Shown here: positions 26,338-35,492 of the stretch, one piece after another
How positions within the stretch are numbered: position 1 is the first letter of the stretch
How the letters are laid out: each line of letters opens with the position of its first letter
From: Apilactobacillus timberlakei
Lineage (GTDB): Bacteria; Bacillota; Bacilli; Lactobacillales; Lactobacillaceae
Length of the DNA: 64,000 nucleotides
NCBI RefSeq assembly: GCF_002993965.1
Contig: NZ_POST01000005.1
Coordinates: forward strand, 9,514-73,513
Direction of reading: 5' to 3'
Made by a program: the position numbers and the translations under genes
The notes under the pieces: generated by a model
Databases searched by the model: none
What the model was told of the DNA's origin: nothing
The model's input: the letters and a program-made list of their open reading frames with translations, nothing else

Positions 26338-28512
26338 ATGTTAGACACTCTATTCAACCATTTAAACGTTATCAAAAAGACTGGAGATACAACTCCATTT
26401 TACAAGTACAAAATTGATTATATTTTTGATCAATTAAAATTTTCAGATGAACAAAGAAAAAAATTCTTTGAACAATTAAACCTATTAACAAAAGATACAG
26501 ATAAAATCACTGCTGTACATATCCATGATTTTATTATTCAATTCCTAGAAGAAAATAATCTTCTAGATGAAAAACAACAATACCTAGATTTTCAAGCTAA
26601 AGATCAAGATAATTTTGCCGAAGCAACTAATGTCGAACATCGTATTAATCAATTATTTGGTCGTGAAGATCGCGTTGTGCATGAAAATGCAAATAAAGAC
26701 AGTAATGTTTTCAATACCCAACGTGATTTAGAAGCTGGTGCGGCAAGTAAAGCGATTGGCTTAAAAATGCTTCCTGAAATGGTAGCTAAAGCCCATCTTC
26801 GTGGTGATATTCATTGGCATGATTTGGACTATTCCCCCGCTACTCCAGAAACGAATTGCTGTTTAGTTGATTTTAAAGAAATGTTAACTAATGGTTTTAA
26901 AATTGGTAATGCTGAAGTTAAATCTCCCCGTTCCATTCAAACTGCAACTGCTCAAGTTTCACAAATTATTGCTAATGTTGCTTCATTACAATATGGTGGT
27001 TTATCTTTTGATCGTGCTGATGAAGTTTTAGCACCATTTGCTGAAATTAATTATCAAAAGCACCTTAAGGTTGCTAAAGAATGGGTCCCTGAAGATGAAC
27101 AAGAATCATACGCTAAAGAAAGTACTAAGCAAGATATCTATGATGCTATGCAATCATTAGAATATGAAATCAATACTTTATACTCATCCCAAGGTCAAAC
27201 CCCATTTACTACGGTTAGTTTTGGTTTAGGTACTAATTGGATTGAAAAAGAAATTCAAATTGATATTCTAAAAATTAGAATTAAAGGTTTAGGTAAAGAA
27301 CGTCGTACTGCTATTTTTCCTAAACTAATTTATACCCTAAAAAAAGGCTTGAATTTAAAACCAAATGACCCTAATTATGATGTTAAAAAATGGGCGATTG
27401 ATTGTGCCACTAAGCGTATGTATCCAGATATTTTAATGTATGACAAGCTCTGTGAAATCACTGGTAACTTCAAAGCACCAATGGGTTGTCGTTCATTTGT
27501 CCCTAAATGGGTTAGTCCTGAAGGCGAAGAAATTAACGCTGGTCGCATGAACTTAGGTGTGGTTACTGTTAATTTACCAAGAATTGCATTATTCGCAAAG
27601 GGTAATCAAGAATTATTCTGGAAAATTTTTGATGAAAAGTTACGTATTGTTCATCAAGCAATGGCATACCGCATTGAAAGAACTAAACAAGCTAAACCCG
27701 ATAATGCCCCGCTATTATATAAATATGGTGCTTTTGGAAAACGCTTAAACTCAGATGATGATGTTGATCAACTATTCAATAATGAACGAGCGACTGTTTC
27801 ACTAGGTTATATTGGTCTTTACGAAGTCGCAACTTCTATGTATGGACCTGATTGGGAACATAATCAAGAAGCTCATGACTTCACCGTCAGCATTGTCCGT
27901 GAATTAAATAATTTATGTAAAAAATGGTCTAAACAAAGTGGCTACCATTATAGTCTATATTCAACTCCAGCTGAATCTCTAACTGATACTTTTGCTCAAG
28001 ATGATATTAAAAAATTTGGCAAAGTAAAAGATATTACAGATAAAGAATATTACACTAATAGTTTTCACTATGATGTTAGAAAACGTCCTAATCCATTTGA
28101 AAAACTAACTTTTGAAGAAGCATATCCACATTACGCATCAGCTGGTTTTATTCATTACTGTGAATACCCTAATTTAAAACAAAATCCCAAAGCCTTAGAA
28201 GCAGTTTGGGATTGGGCATATGATCATGTTGGTTATTTAGGTACTAATACTTCAATTGATAAATGTTTCAAATGTGGATTTAAAGGTGACTTTAAAGCTA
28301 CCGCCCGTGGTTTTGAATGTCCACAATGTGGGAATCATGATCCTAAATATTGTGATGTGGTTAAAAGAACCTGTGGTTATTTAGGTAATCCCCAAGCTCG
28401 TCCAATGGTTCACGGTCGTCATGTTGAAATTTCATCACGCCAAAAGAATATGTCGAAAGGAATGATTAAAGATGTCGCAAAGGAAGAGACAGCCAAACAA
28501 TCCAAAGCCTAA
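26338..28512 (+). CDS. nrdD: Anaerobic ribonucleoside-triphosphate reductase
   Basis: Class III ribonucleotide reductase, oxygen-sensitive glycyl radical enzyme making dNTPs from NTPs. 724 residues: an N-terminal ATP-cone-like region (about 5-95), then the large catalytic barrel with NCCLVDFKEML and the PFTTVSFGLGTNW segment. C-terminal zinc cysteines (CFKCG...CPQCG) and the glycyl radical loop RTCGYLG (Gly680) are present. It overlaps nrdG by 41 bases, so the two are coupled. GAAAGG precedes the ATG, and NrdR-type boxes lie upstream. Confidence 0.97.
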   Translation: MLDTLFNHLNVIKKTGDTTPFYKYKIDYIFDQLKFSDEQRKKFFEQLNLLTKDTDKITAVHIHDFIIQFLEENNLLDEKQQYLDFQAKDQDNFAEATNVEHRINQLFGREDRVVHENANKDSNVFNTQRDLEAGAASKAIGLKMLPEMVAKAHLRGDIHWHDLDYSPATPETNCCLVDFKEMLTNGFKIGNAEVKSPRSIQTATAQVSQIIANVASLQYGGLSFDRADEVLAPFAEINYQKHLKVAKEWVPEDEQESYAKESTKQDIYDAMQSLEYEINTLYSSQGQTPFTTVSFGLGTNWIEKEIQIDILKIRIKGLGKERRTAIFPKLIYTLKKGLNLKPNDPNYDVKKWAIDCATKRMYPDILMYDKLCEITGNFKAPMGCRSFVPKWVSPEGEEINAGRMNLGVVTVNLPRIALFAKGNQELFWKIFDEKLRIVHQAMAYRIERTKQAKPDNAPLLYKYGAFGKRLNSDDDVDQLFNNERATVSLGYIGLYEVATSMYGPDWEHNQEAHDFTVSIVRELNNLCKKWSKQSGYHYSLYSTPAESLTDTFAQDDIKKFGKVKDITDKEYYTNSFHYDVRKRPNPFEKLTFEEAYPHYASAGFIHYCEYPNLKQNPKALEAVWDWAYDHVGYLGTNTSIDKCFKCGFKGDFKATARGFECPQCGNHDPKYCDVVKRTCGYLGNPQARPMVHGRHVEISSRQKNMSKGMIKDVAKEETAKQSKA

Positions 28513-29053
28513 AGAATGGCTTGCAGATGATTTAAGTTTACAATATATTGCTGATTACAAGCCATTTAATTTTGTTGATGGTGAAGGAATTCGTTGTAGT
28601 ATTTATGTTAGTGGATGCAACTTCCACTGTCCTGGTTGTTATAATGTAGCATCCCAAAATTTCCACTATGGACAACCATATTCAAAGGACTTGGAAGACC
28701 AAATTATTGAAGATATGAAAGAAGATTATGTTCAAGGATTGACTCTCTTGGGTGGTGAACCCTTCTTAAATACTCAAGTTTGTTTAAAATTATGTAAAAG
28801 AGTTCGTAAAGAATTCGGCCATACTAAAGATATTTGGTCTTGGTCCGGTTACCGTTGGGAAGAATTAATGAAAGAATCATATGATAAATTAAAATTATTA
28901 TCAATGATTGATATTTTGGTTGACGGTCGTTTTATGGAAGATAAGAAAGATCTAACCTTACAATTCCGTGGTAGTTCCAATCAACGTATTATCAATGTTC
29001 CTGAATCATTAAAACAAGATAAAGTTATCATTTGGGACAAGTTAGTTCATTAA
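28472..29053 (+). CDS. nrdG: Anaerobic ribonucleotide reductase activating protein
   Basis: Radical-SAM enzyme that installs the glycyl radical on NrdD. 193 residues with the Fe-S motif CNFHCPGC (Cys49, Cys53, Cys56) and the LGGEPFL motif that contacts SAM. The N-terminal extension of about 20 residues is read from the 3' end of nrdD in another frame. It is followed after only 12 bases by sufC, suggesting one transcript joining the Fe-S requiring activase with the Fe-S assembly system. Confidence 0.95.
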   Translation: MSQRKRQPNNPKPKEWLADDLSLQYIADYKPFNFVDGEGIRCSIYVSGCNFHCPGCYNVASQNFHYGQPYSKDLEDQIIEDMKEDYVQGLTLLGGEPFLNTQVCLKLCKRVRKEFGHTKDIWSWSGYRWEELMKESYDKLKLLSMIDILVDGRFMEDKKDLTLQFRGSSNQRIINVPESLKQDKVIIWDKLVH

Positions 29054-29065
29054 AGGAGTCGGCTA

Positions 29066-29839
29066 TTGTTAAAAATTAAAAATTTACATGTCAAAATCAA
29101 CGAAAATGATAAAGAAGTCATTAAGGGTTTAAATTTAACTATTCCAGATGGTGAAGTCCACGTCATCATGGGACCTAATGGGACTGGTAAATCTACCCTT
29201 TCACAAACTATTATGGGATCTCCTAAGTATAGGATTACTAATGGTGATATTATTTTTAATCATACTAAACTAAATGATTTAGCAACCGATGAAAGAGCTC
29301 GTTTAGGATTATTCATTGGAATGCAATATCCAACGGAAATTAGTGGGGTTAAAAATGTTGACTTCATTCATGCCGCTATGAATGCAATTAAGCCAGATAA
29401 TCAAAAAGTTAGTGTTTTAGAATTCATGCAAAGATTAGATACAGTTATGGACTTTTTAGATATTACAGAAGATTATACGAATCGTTATTTAAATGAAGGA
29501 TTTTCTGGCGGTGAAAAAAAACGTAATGAAATTCTTCAAATGATGATGATTCAACCGAAATTAGCTATTTTAGATGAAATTGATTCAGGATTAGATATCG
29601 ATGCCTTAAAAGTAGTATCCAAAGGAATTAATGAAATGCGTGATAATAATTTCAGTTCATTAATTATTACTCATTATGATCGCATTTTAAAATATGTTCG
29701 TCCTGATGTTGTCCATGTCATGATGGATGGACGTGTGGTTACTAGTGGCGATTATCATTTAGCAGAACAATTGGAAGCTGGAGGATATGCAAATCTTCGT
29801 GATCTTTTAGGCATTGATGCAAAGTTGGTGGATGATTAA
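29066..29839 (+). CDS. sufC: Fe-S cluster assembly ATPase SufC
   Basis: Cytoplasmic ABC-type ATPase of the SUF scaffold complex (with SufB and SufD). 257 residues: Walker A GPNGTGKST (36-44), signature FSGGEKKRNEI, Walker B LAILDEIDSGLD, and H-loop in TH. The start is TTG after AAGGAG. The SufC-specific EKKR after the signature separates it from transporter ATPases. First gene of sufCDSUB, 12 bases after nrdG and overlapping sufD by one base. Confidence 0.95.
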   Translation: MLKIKNLHVKINENDKEVIKGLNLTIPDGEVHVIMGPNGTGKSTLSQTIMGSPKYRITNGDIIFNHTKLNDLATDERARLGLFIGMQYPTEISGVKNVDFIHAAMNAIKPDNQKVSVLEFMQRLDTVMDFLDITEDYTNRYLNEGFSGGEKKRNEILQMMMIQPKLAILDEIDSGLDIDALKVVSKGINEMRDNNFSSLIITHYDRILKYVRPDVVHVMMDGRVVTSGDYHLAEQLEAGGYANLRDLLGIDAKLVDD

Positions 29840-30996
29840 TGAGTCTATCAATTCAAGAATTTGCCCAAAAAAATAATGAACCACAATGGTTATCCGTTAA
29901 AAGAATGGTTGCTGCCAAAATGGCACCAAATTTCACTATTGATAATCAGCAACGTAATTTTAATTTTGAAAAGCCTATTTTAAATTTTCAAAAAATAAAT
30001 ACAGATAACCAAGCTAATGGTATTCATCAAAAAGATGGTGTCATTATGATGGATTTATTTGCAGCGGCTAATCAATTTCCAGAGCTAATCCAAGAAAATT
30101 TGATGGAAAAAGCTATTTATTGGCGTGATAATCAATTAAATGCAAATCATTTAGCTTACTTGCAATCCGGTGGATTTGTCTTTATTCCCGATAATAAATA
30201 TATTGATAAAACCATTAATATTAGTGATTTAGTTAGGCATAATGATCAAGAAAAACATTTATTAATTATTGCGGCTGCTGGTTCAACATCTAATCTTATT
30301 TTTGAAGATAAAGACACTAGTAATGAAAATGATCGCCTAATGATTGAAATATTATTAGGTGACCATGCTAAAGTTAATTTTTATGATGCTGCTTTATCCA
30401 AATCACAAAATTCGCATCGGGTTTTAAATGCCTATTTAGCGCAAAATGCTGAATTAAACACTTATACTGGTCTTTTTAATCATTTTAATAGTCGTTATGA
30501 CAGCAATATTGATTTAGATGGTGTCGGTAGTTCAGCAACTATTAACTTAATTAATTTAGCTGATAAACAACAGAAACAATTAATTAAAACCAAAATTATT
30601 AACCAAAGTGCACATACTAGTGGAATCATTAATGAACGAGGTATCGTAGCTGATAATGCTAGAACAGTTTGTGATACAACTGGACAAATAAAACAAGATG
30701 CCCCTAATAGTTACTCGGATCAAACTAACCGTTTACTAACTTTATCTAAAGAGAGTAAAGGCAAAATTGATCCTATCTTATTAATTGATAATCATGATGT
30801 TGTTGCAGGACATGCTGCTAGTGTTGGAAGAGTTAATGCTGATCAACTATATTATTTAAAAACCCGTGGTATCCCTGCTAAGGAAGCTCGTTTATTACTA
30901 ACTCGTGGATTTTTAATTCCATTAATTAATAAATTTCCTGACGCAAAAATTAGAAAACAGATGATGATTAACTTAGAGGAGCGCATCAATGGATAA
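29839..30996 (+). CDS. sufD: Fe-S cluster assembly protein SufD
   Basis: Scaffold subunit of SufBCD. 385 residues with the right-handed beta-helix core and the C-terminal SufBD block (SKGKIDPILLIDNHDVVAGHA, followed by the helical region with YYLKTRGIPAKEARLLLTRGF). The N-terminal 100 residues are divergent, as is usual. Overlaps sufC by one base and sufS by eight, indicating tight translational coupling. Confidence 0.93.
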   Translation: MSLSIQEFAQKNNEPQWLSVKRMVAAKMAPNFTIDNQQRNFNFEKPILNFQKINTDNQANGIHQKDGVIMMDLFAAANQFPELIQENLMEKAIYWRDNQLNANHLAYLQSGGFVFIPDNKYIDKTINISDLVRHNDQEKHLLIIAAAGSTSNLIFEDKDTSNENDRLMIEILLGDHAKVNFYDAALSKSQNSHRVLNAYLAQNAELNTYTGLFNHFNSRYDSNIDLDGVGSSATINLINLADKQQKQLIKTKIINQSAHTSGIINERGIVADNARTVCDTTGQIKQDAPNSYSDQTNRLLTLSKESKGKIDPILLIDNHDVVAGHAASVGRVNADQLYYLKTRGIPAKEARLLLTRGFLIPLINKFPDAKIRKQMMINLEERING

Positions 30997-32200
30997 TCAA
31001 AAAATTAGAGTAGATTTTCCAATGTTAATAAAACATCCCGATTTCATATATTTTGATAATGCTGCAACCACTCAAAAACCAAAATCAGTGATTGATGCTT
31101 TAACTAATTATTATGAAAATGATAATTTCAATGTCCATCGCAGTGTTTATTCAGCTGCGGAAAGAACTACGCAAATATTTGAAGCTTGTCGTGAAAAAGT
31201 TATTCAATTTATTAATGCTAAAGAAAATAAATCAATTATTTTCACTGCAGGGACCACACAAAGTATCAATCAGGTTGCAAATGGTTACTACAAATATAAT
31301 CTAAAAAAAGACGATGAAATTGTTGTCTCAATTGCAGAGCATCATAGCAATTTATTACCATGGCAAAATATTGCTAAACAGAATGGTTCTAAATTAAAAT
31401 ATATCGATATTAATGAAGATGGGACTTTAAATCTTGAATCTGCAAAAAAAGTCATTAATACTAAAACTAAGTTATTGGCTATCACAGCAGTCTCAAATGT
31501 TCTAGGTACCATTAATAACTTGAAAGCTTTAATTAATATTGCTCATCAAAAAAATGTCGATGTTTTAATCGATGCTGCTCAAGCAGCTCCTGAGATAAAA
31601 ATTGATATACAAGAATTAAAACCGGAATGGATGGCATTTTCTGGACATAAAATGCTAGCTCCAACTGGAATCGGTATTTTATATGGAAGAAAAGATTTGT
31701 TAGAAAAAATGCACCCTACTCAATTGGGGGGCGAAATGATTGAGCATGTTGATAAGAATAATTTTAAAACAAAAGATATTCCCTATCGACTAGAAGCTGG
31801 AACACCAAATATTGAAGGGGTCATTGGTCTATCAACAGCAATTGATTATTTACAAAGTCTTGGTATGAATAACATTGAAAAATATTGCAAAGCCTTAGGT
31901 CAATATCTATATGATCAATTAACAAAGATTGATGGTGTTACTGTATATGGCCCTGAAAAAAGACAAACTGGAATTGTTTCATTCAGTATTGACAACATTC
32001 ATCCCCATGATGCTGCAACTTATTTAGATTTTAATAATATTGCAGTTAGAGCTGGGCAACATTGCGCCGAACCCCTTACTAATAAATTAGGTGTAAATGC
32101 TACTTTGCGAGCTAGTATGTATTTTTATAATAATAAAGATGAATGTGATAAACTCATTCACAAGATTATTGAAATGAGGTCCTTTTTCAATGGAGCTTAG
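30989..32200 (+). CDS. sufS: Cysteine desulfurase SufS
   Basis: PLP-dependent enzyme that takes sulfur from cysteine for Fe-S assembly. 403 residues. PLP lysine Lys221 in FSGHKMLAPTG, and persulfide cysteine Cys359 in RAGQHCAEP, the short loop typical of SufS (group II) rather than IscS. Overlaps sufU by 11 bases; SufU is its sulfur acceptor. Confidence 0.95.
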   Translation: MDNQKIRVDFPMLIKHPDFIYFDNAATTQKPKSVIDALTNYYENDNFNVHRSVYSAAERTTQIFEACREKVIQFINAKENKSIIFTAGTTQSINQVANGYYKYNLKKDDEIVVSIAEHHSNLLPWQNIAKQNGSKLKYIDINEDGTLNLESAKKVINTKTKLLAITAVSNVLGTINNLKALINIAHQKNVDVLIDAAQAAPEIKIDIQELKPEWMAFSGHKMLAPTGIGILYGRKDLLEKMHPTQLGGEMIEHVDKNNFKTKDIPYRLEAGTPNIEGVIGLSTAIDYLQSLGMNNIEKYCKALGQYLYDQLTKIDGVTVYGPEKRQTGIVSFSIDNIHPHDAATYLDFNNIAVRAGQHCAEPLTNKLGVNATLRASMYFYNNKDECDKLIHKIIEMRSFFNGA

Positions 32201-32615
32201 AGATTTATATCAACGCATTATTTTAGAAAATGCTAAAAAATGTCCCAATGAGCAAATTCAAAATCCATCTGTTCATTTACATAATCCAACTTGTGGTGAT
32301 GATATTTCAATCAATTGTCAGTATGAAAATAGTTTATTAAAAGAAATAAACATCAATGCTGATGGCTGCATTATTTTTAAAGCTGCAACTACTTTTATGA
32401 AAGAACTTTGTATTAATAAATCGAAAGCTGAAATTGAAGAAATTGTCCTTAATTTTTCTGAATTTATGACTAATGATAAAGATATCAATAAAGAATTGCT
32501 GGGTGATGCCGTTGTTTTACAATCAGTATCACATTTACCAATGCGCATTAAATGTGCAATGCTCCCCTTTAAAGCAATTTATCAATTAGTAAATGGAGAT
32601 GATAATAATCGATGA
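32190..32615 (+). CDS. sufU: SufU zinc-dependent sulfurtransferase
   Basis: Accepts sulfur from SufS and passes it to SufBCD. 141 residues with the three conserved zinc/sulfur cysteines: Cys35 and Asp37 in NPTCGDD, Cys60 in ADGCIIF and Cys122 in RIKCAML. The extra loop between the second and third cysteines marks SufU rather than IscU. Overlaps sufB by 23 bases. Confidence 0.94.
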   Translation: MELRDLYQRIILENAKKCPNEQIQNPSVHLHNPTCGDDISINCQYENSLLKEININADGCIIFKAATTFMKELCINKSKAEIEEIVLNFSEFMTNDKDINKELLGDAVVLQSVSHLPMRIKCAMLPFKAIYQLVNGDDNNR

Positions 32616-34008
32616 TTCAATTAAAAATTTAAATGATAATTATCAATATGGATTTAAGGATAATTTCAATCCCCTTTATTCCACTGGTGATGGATTGAAT
32701 GAGGATATAATTCGTGAAATATCAGCTCATAAGAATGAACCAGAATGGATGCTAAAGATTAGATTAAAAGCATTTAAAATTTATAAAAAATTACCAATGC
32801 CTGATTTTGGGCCTGATTTATCAGACTTAGATTTAAATAAAATTAGATATTTCCAACGAGCATCTGATCATGTTTCAAGAAACTGGGATGATGTACCTGA
32901 CCAAATCAAAAACACTTTTGAAAAGATTGGGGTCCCAGAAGCTGAAAGAAAATATTTGGCTGGTGCTGAAGCTCAGTACGAATCAGAAGCTGTCTATGCC
33001 AACATAAAAAAAGAATTCAAAGAAATGGGCATTATCTTTAGTGATACTGATACCGCTCTTCGTGAACATCCGGATCTAGTAAAAAAACATTTTGGCAAAT
33101 TAGTTACTCCTCAAATGAATAAATTTGCTGCTTTAAATACTGCTGTCTGGTCTGGTGGTGTTTTCTTGTATGTTCCAAAGGGCGTTCATGCTAAAATTCC
33201 TATTCAAGCTTTCTTTAGAATTAATGCTGGACGTACTGGTCAATTTGAAAGAACTTTAATTATTGTTGATGAAGATGCTAGTGTCAATTATGTTGAAGGT
33301 TGTACTGCTCCCAATTATTCAGAAGATAGCTTACATGCTGCTAACGTCGAGGTTTTTGTTAAGAAGAATGCGTTTTGTCGTTATACTACAATTCAAAATT
33401 GGTCTGATAATGTTTATAGTTTAGAAACTAAACGCGCCTCAGCTGATGAAAATGGAACGATGGAATGGGTCGATGGTAATTTAGGCTCAAAAGTAACCAT
33501 GAAATATCCTAGTATTGATTTAAATGGTCCCCATGCAACCGGTACGATGTTATCAATTGCTTTTGCAAGTAATAATATTTATCAAGATACTGGCTGTATT
33601 ATGCGTCATCATGCACCACATACTTCATCAAACGTGGTATCAAAATCTATCTGTAAATCTGGTGGAATTTGTAATTACCGTGGAACTATTCGTATGAATA
33701 AAGAAGCTCATTATTCTAAATCACATATTGAATGTGACACCATTATTATGGATGATGATTCTGCGAGTGATACGATTCCACATAATGAAATTAACAATGG
33801 TGATTCAGAAGTTGAACATGAAGCTAAAGTTTCTAAAATTTCTGAAACCGATTTATATTATTTAATGAGTCGTGGTTTATCAGAAAGTGAAGCTACCAAA
33901 ATGATTATTATGGGCTTTATTGAACCCTTCTCAAATCAATTACCAATGGAATATGCAGTTGAATTAAATAAATTGATTGATTACCAAATGGAAGATTCGG
34001 TTGGATAA
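32593..34008 (+). CDS. sufB: Fe-S cluster assembly protein SufB
   Basis: Scaffold subunit on which the Fe-S cluster forms. About 471 residues with ERKYLAGAEAQYESEAVY, EGCTAPNYSEDSLHAANVE, SVKYPS-like TMKYPSIDL and the C-terminal IMGFIEPF block. The start is uncertain: the ATG at 32593 has no ribosome binding site, GGAG directly touches the ATG at 32599, and in-frame ATA (32605) or ATC (32608) would be better spaced; coupling with sufU may make this irrelevant. Last gene of the operon, followed at once by a terminator and a parS-like site. Confidence 0.94.
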   Translation: MEMIIIDDSIKNLNDNYQYGFKDNFNPLYSTGDGLNEDIIREISAHKNEPEWMLKIRLKAFKIYKKLPMPDFGPDLSDLDLNKIRYFQRASDHVSRNWDDVPDQIKNTFEKIGVPEAERKYLAGAEAQYESEAVYANIKKEFKEMGIIFSDTDTALREHPDLVKKHFGKLVTPQMNKFAALNTAVWSGGVFLYVPKGVHAKIPIQAFFRINAGRTGQFERTLIIVDEDASVNYVEGCTAPNYSEDSLHAANVEVFVKKNAFCRYTTIQNWSDNVYSLETKRASADENGTMEWVDGNLGSKVTMKYPSIDLNGPHATGTMLSIAFASNNIYQDTGCIMRHHAPHTSSNVVSKSICKSGGICNYRGTIRMNKEAHYSKSHIECDTIIMDDDSASDTIPHNEINNGDSEVEHEAKVSKISETDLYYLMSRGLSESEATKMIIMGFIEPFSNQLPMEYAVELNKLIDYQMEDSVG

Positions 34009-34038
34009 AAAGCTTATGTTATTAAACATAAGCTTTTT
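34007..34038 (+). terminator. Terminator of the nrd-suf operon
   Basis: AAAAAGCTTATGTT, loop ATTA, AACATAAGCTTTTT; it overlaps the sufB stop codon. Confidence 0.92.
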
Positions 34039-34053
34039 GTTTCATGTGAAACA
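34038..34053. promoter_or_regulatory. parS-like chromosome partition site 1
   Basis: TGTTTCATGTGAAACA differs from the Spo0J/ParB binding consensus TGTTnCACGTGAAACA by one base (C to T in the centre). An identical 16-mer is found at 56848-56863. parS sites cluster around the origin, consistent with the gyrBA-dnaB neighbourhood. Intergenic, just behind a terminator. Confidence 0.85.
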
Positions 34054-34085
34054 TTATTCGTAAAAATATTTTAGTGTTTAATCCA

Positions 34086-34115
34086 TTGACTTACATTACA
34101 GTAGTGTTACATTAT
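34086..34115 (+). promoter_or_regulatory. Probable promoter of the 34.2 kb secreted-protein gene
   Basis: TTGACT (34086-34091), 18 bp, CATTAT (34110-34115), about 45 bases before the chosen ATG. Confidence 0.5.
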
Positions 34116-34158
34116 AGTTACAGAGATGTTAAGAAGGTTTGAAAGAGGGATACAGATT

Positions 34159-34866
34159 ATGAAATTATTTAATAAAAAAGCTGTATATGCATTTGTAACG
34201 ATTATCGCCTTATCAACTGTAACTAGTTGGGTCTCAACTAATGCTAGTCAAAAAAACAATAACCAAAGTGCAAAACAAGAATATAGTGCTAAAACTATTA
34301 CTAAAAATAGTAAGTGGGCTAATCGCCTAAGCAAAAATGGATATGTATTTAGAATTAAGAACAGCCAAATGGATTACTATGATGGTGAATTTACAAGAAA
34401 TTTAAGTCATAAAAAACCATCAAATTATAATATTAAAGATGTTAAAAAATTCGCTAATTCAAATATGAATTTTAAAGTTAATCATATCTGGAGCTATAAA
34501 AATGGGCTAGAAGTTAATGTTATCTCACAATCCGGAAAAATCAGTGGTTGGATTAATTACAATGACGTTTATAACAAAGAACGCAATAATAAAGAATTAA
34601 GAAAATTAGTTCAATTAGAAAATAATATTTGCGATAAAGCAGAGGATGTTACTTTCTACCAATATGAAGGTAAAAAGCTTCACGCTAAAAAAATTAATCA
34701 AATTAAAGCATCAATTAATACTGATTTAAAAGCTGCAATAAAGCTAACTAATAAATTAAGTGATCACAACCAAATATTAGCTCAACAATCAATTAAAGAA
34801 ATCAAAGTTTTCATTAACAATAGTGATGTTAAAAATATGCCAACACTATTAGTTGGTCGTATGTAG
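34159..34866 (+). CDS. Secreted hypothetical protein with SH3-like segment
   Basis: About 235 residues. A signal peptide (about 1-30, ending TNA-SQ) is followed by a Lys/Asn-rich mature protein. The segment NGLEVNVISQSGKISGWINYNDV resembles bacterial SH3/GW-type wall-binding repeats; the C-terminal third is helical. Start chosen at ATG 34159 after GAGGG; the ATG at 34126 would put 11 polar residues before the signal peptide. Own promoter and terminator. No known family; probably wall-associated. Confidence 0.65.
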   Translation: MKLFNKKAVYAFVTIIALSTVTSWVSTNASQKNNNQSAKQEYSAKTITKNSKWANRLSKNGYVFRIKNSQMDYYDGEFTRNLSHKKPSNYNIKDVKKFANSNMNFKVNHIWSYKNGLEVNVISQSGKISGWINYNDVYNKERNNKELRKLVQLENNICDKAEDVTFYQYEGKKLHAKKINQIKASINTDLKAAIKLTNKLSDHNQILAQQSIKEIKVFINNSDVKNMPTLLVGRM

Positions 34867-34904
34867 TAAAAAAGCTCAAAGCAAACTGCTTTGAGCTTTT
34901 TTGT
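34866..34904. terminator. Bidirectional terminator
   Basis: AAAAAGCTCAAAGCA pairs with TGCTTTGAGCTTTTT, with a 3-base loop between convergent genes. Confidence 0.92.
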
Positions 34905-34908
34905 AATA

Positions 34909-35466
34909 TTAATCTTCAATTGATTTAATAATATTTGCTGGCACCCCGCCTACAACTACGTTATCGGGAACATTTTTAGTAACAACAGCTCCAGCTGCTA
35001 TTACTACATTGTTACCAATATTCACTCCTGGAACAATGGTTACATGCCCACCTATCCAAACATCATTTCCAATATGGACAGGAAAAGATTGACCCAATCC
35101 CTTATTACGAGCCTTAGCATTAATGGGATGATTAATTGTATAAATACCAACATCGGGCCCAATTAACACATTGTTTCCAATAATAACATCATTAGTATCT
35201 AAAACAGTTAGATTATAATTTGCATAGAAACGAGATCCAACATGTATATTTTGACCATAATCAAAAGCAAACGGTGGTTGAATATAGACATGTTCACCAT
35301 AACTACCTAACATTTCTTTGATTTTATTTTGCTGTTCATCCTCATTTAATAAAGGAATTTCAGCAAATTCACTACGCAATTTTTTGTATTCCTGCTTTCT
35401 TTTCGAAAAAGCCTCATCAAAAAGTTCAAACCATTCACCATTTTTCATTTTTTCAAATTCGGTCAT
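34909..35466 (-). CDS. Maltose/galactoside O-acetyltransferase-like protein
   Basis: Left-handed beta-helix acetyltransferase, 185 residues. An N-terminal Mac domain (about 3-55, MKNGEWFELFDEAFSKRK) is followed by hexapeptide repeats (about 60-180: VLIGPDVGIYTINHPI, IGNDVWIGGHVTIVPGVNIG, AAGAVVTKNVPDNVV). The catalytic His is in TINHP. It transfers acetyl from acetyl-CoA to a sugar; the true acceptor is not known for most members. AAAGGAG precedes the ATG. Confidence 0.9.
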   Translation of the reverse strand: MTEFEKMKNGEWFELFDEAFSKRKQEYKKLRSEFAEIPLLNEDEQQNKIKEMLGSYGEHVYIQPPFAFDYGQNIHVGSRFYANYNLTVLDTNDVIIGNNVLIGPDVGIYTINHPINAKARNKGLGQSFPVHIGNDVWIGGHVTIVPGVNIGNNVVIAAGAVVTKNVPDNVVVGGVPANIIKSIED

Positions 35467-35492
35467 TTAAATTGATCTCCTTTAAATTATAA

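Noticed and set aside
34038-34053. Operator for the downstream secreted-protein gene
   Set aside because: The same 16-mer occurs between gyrB and gyrA and matches ParB parS, so partition is the better explanation.
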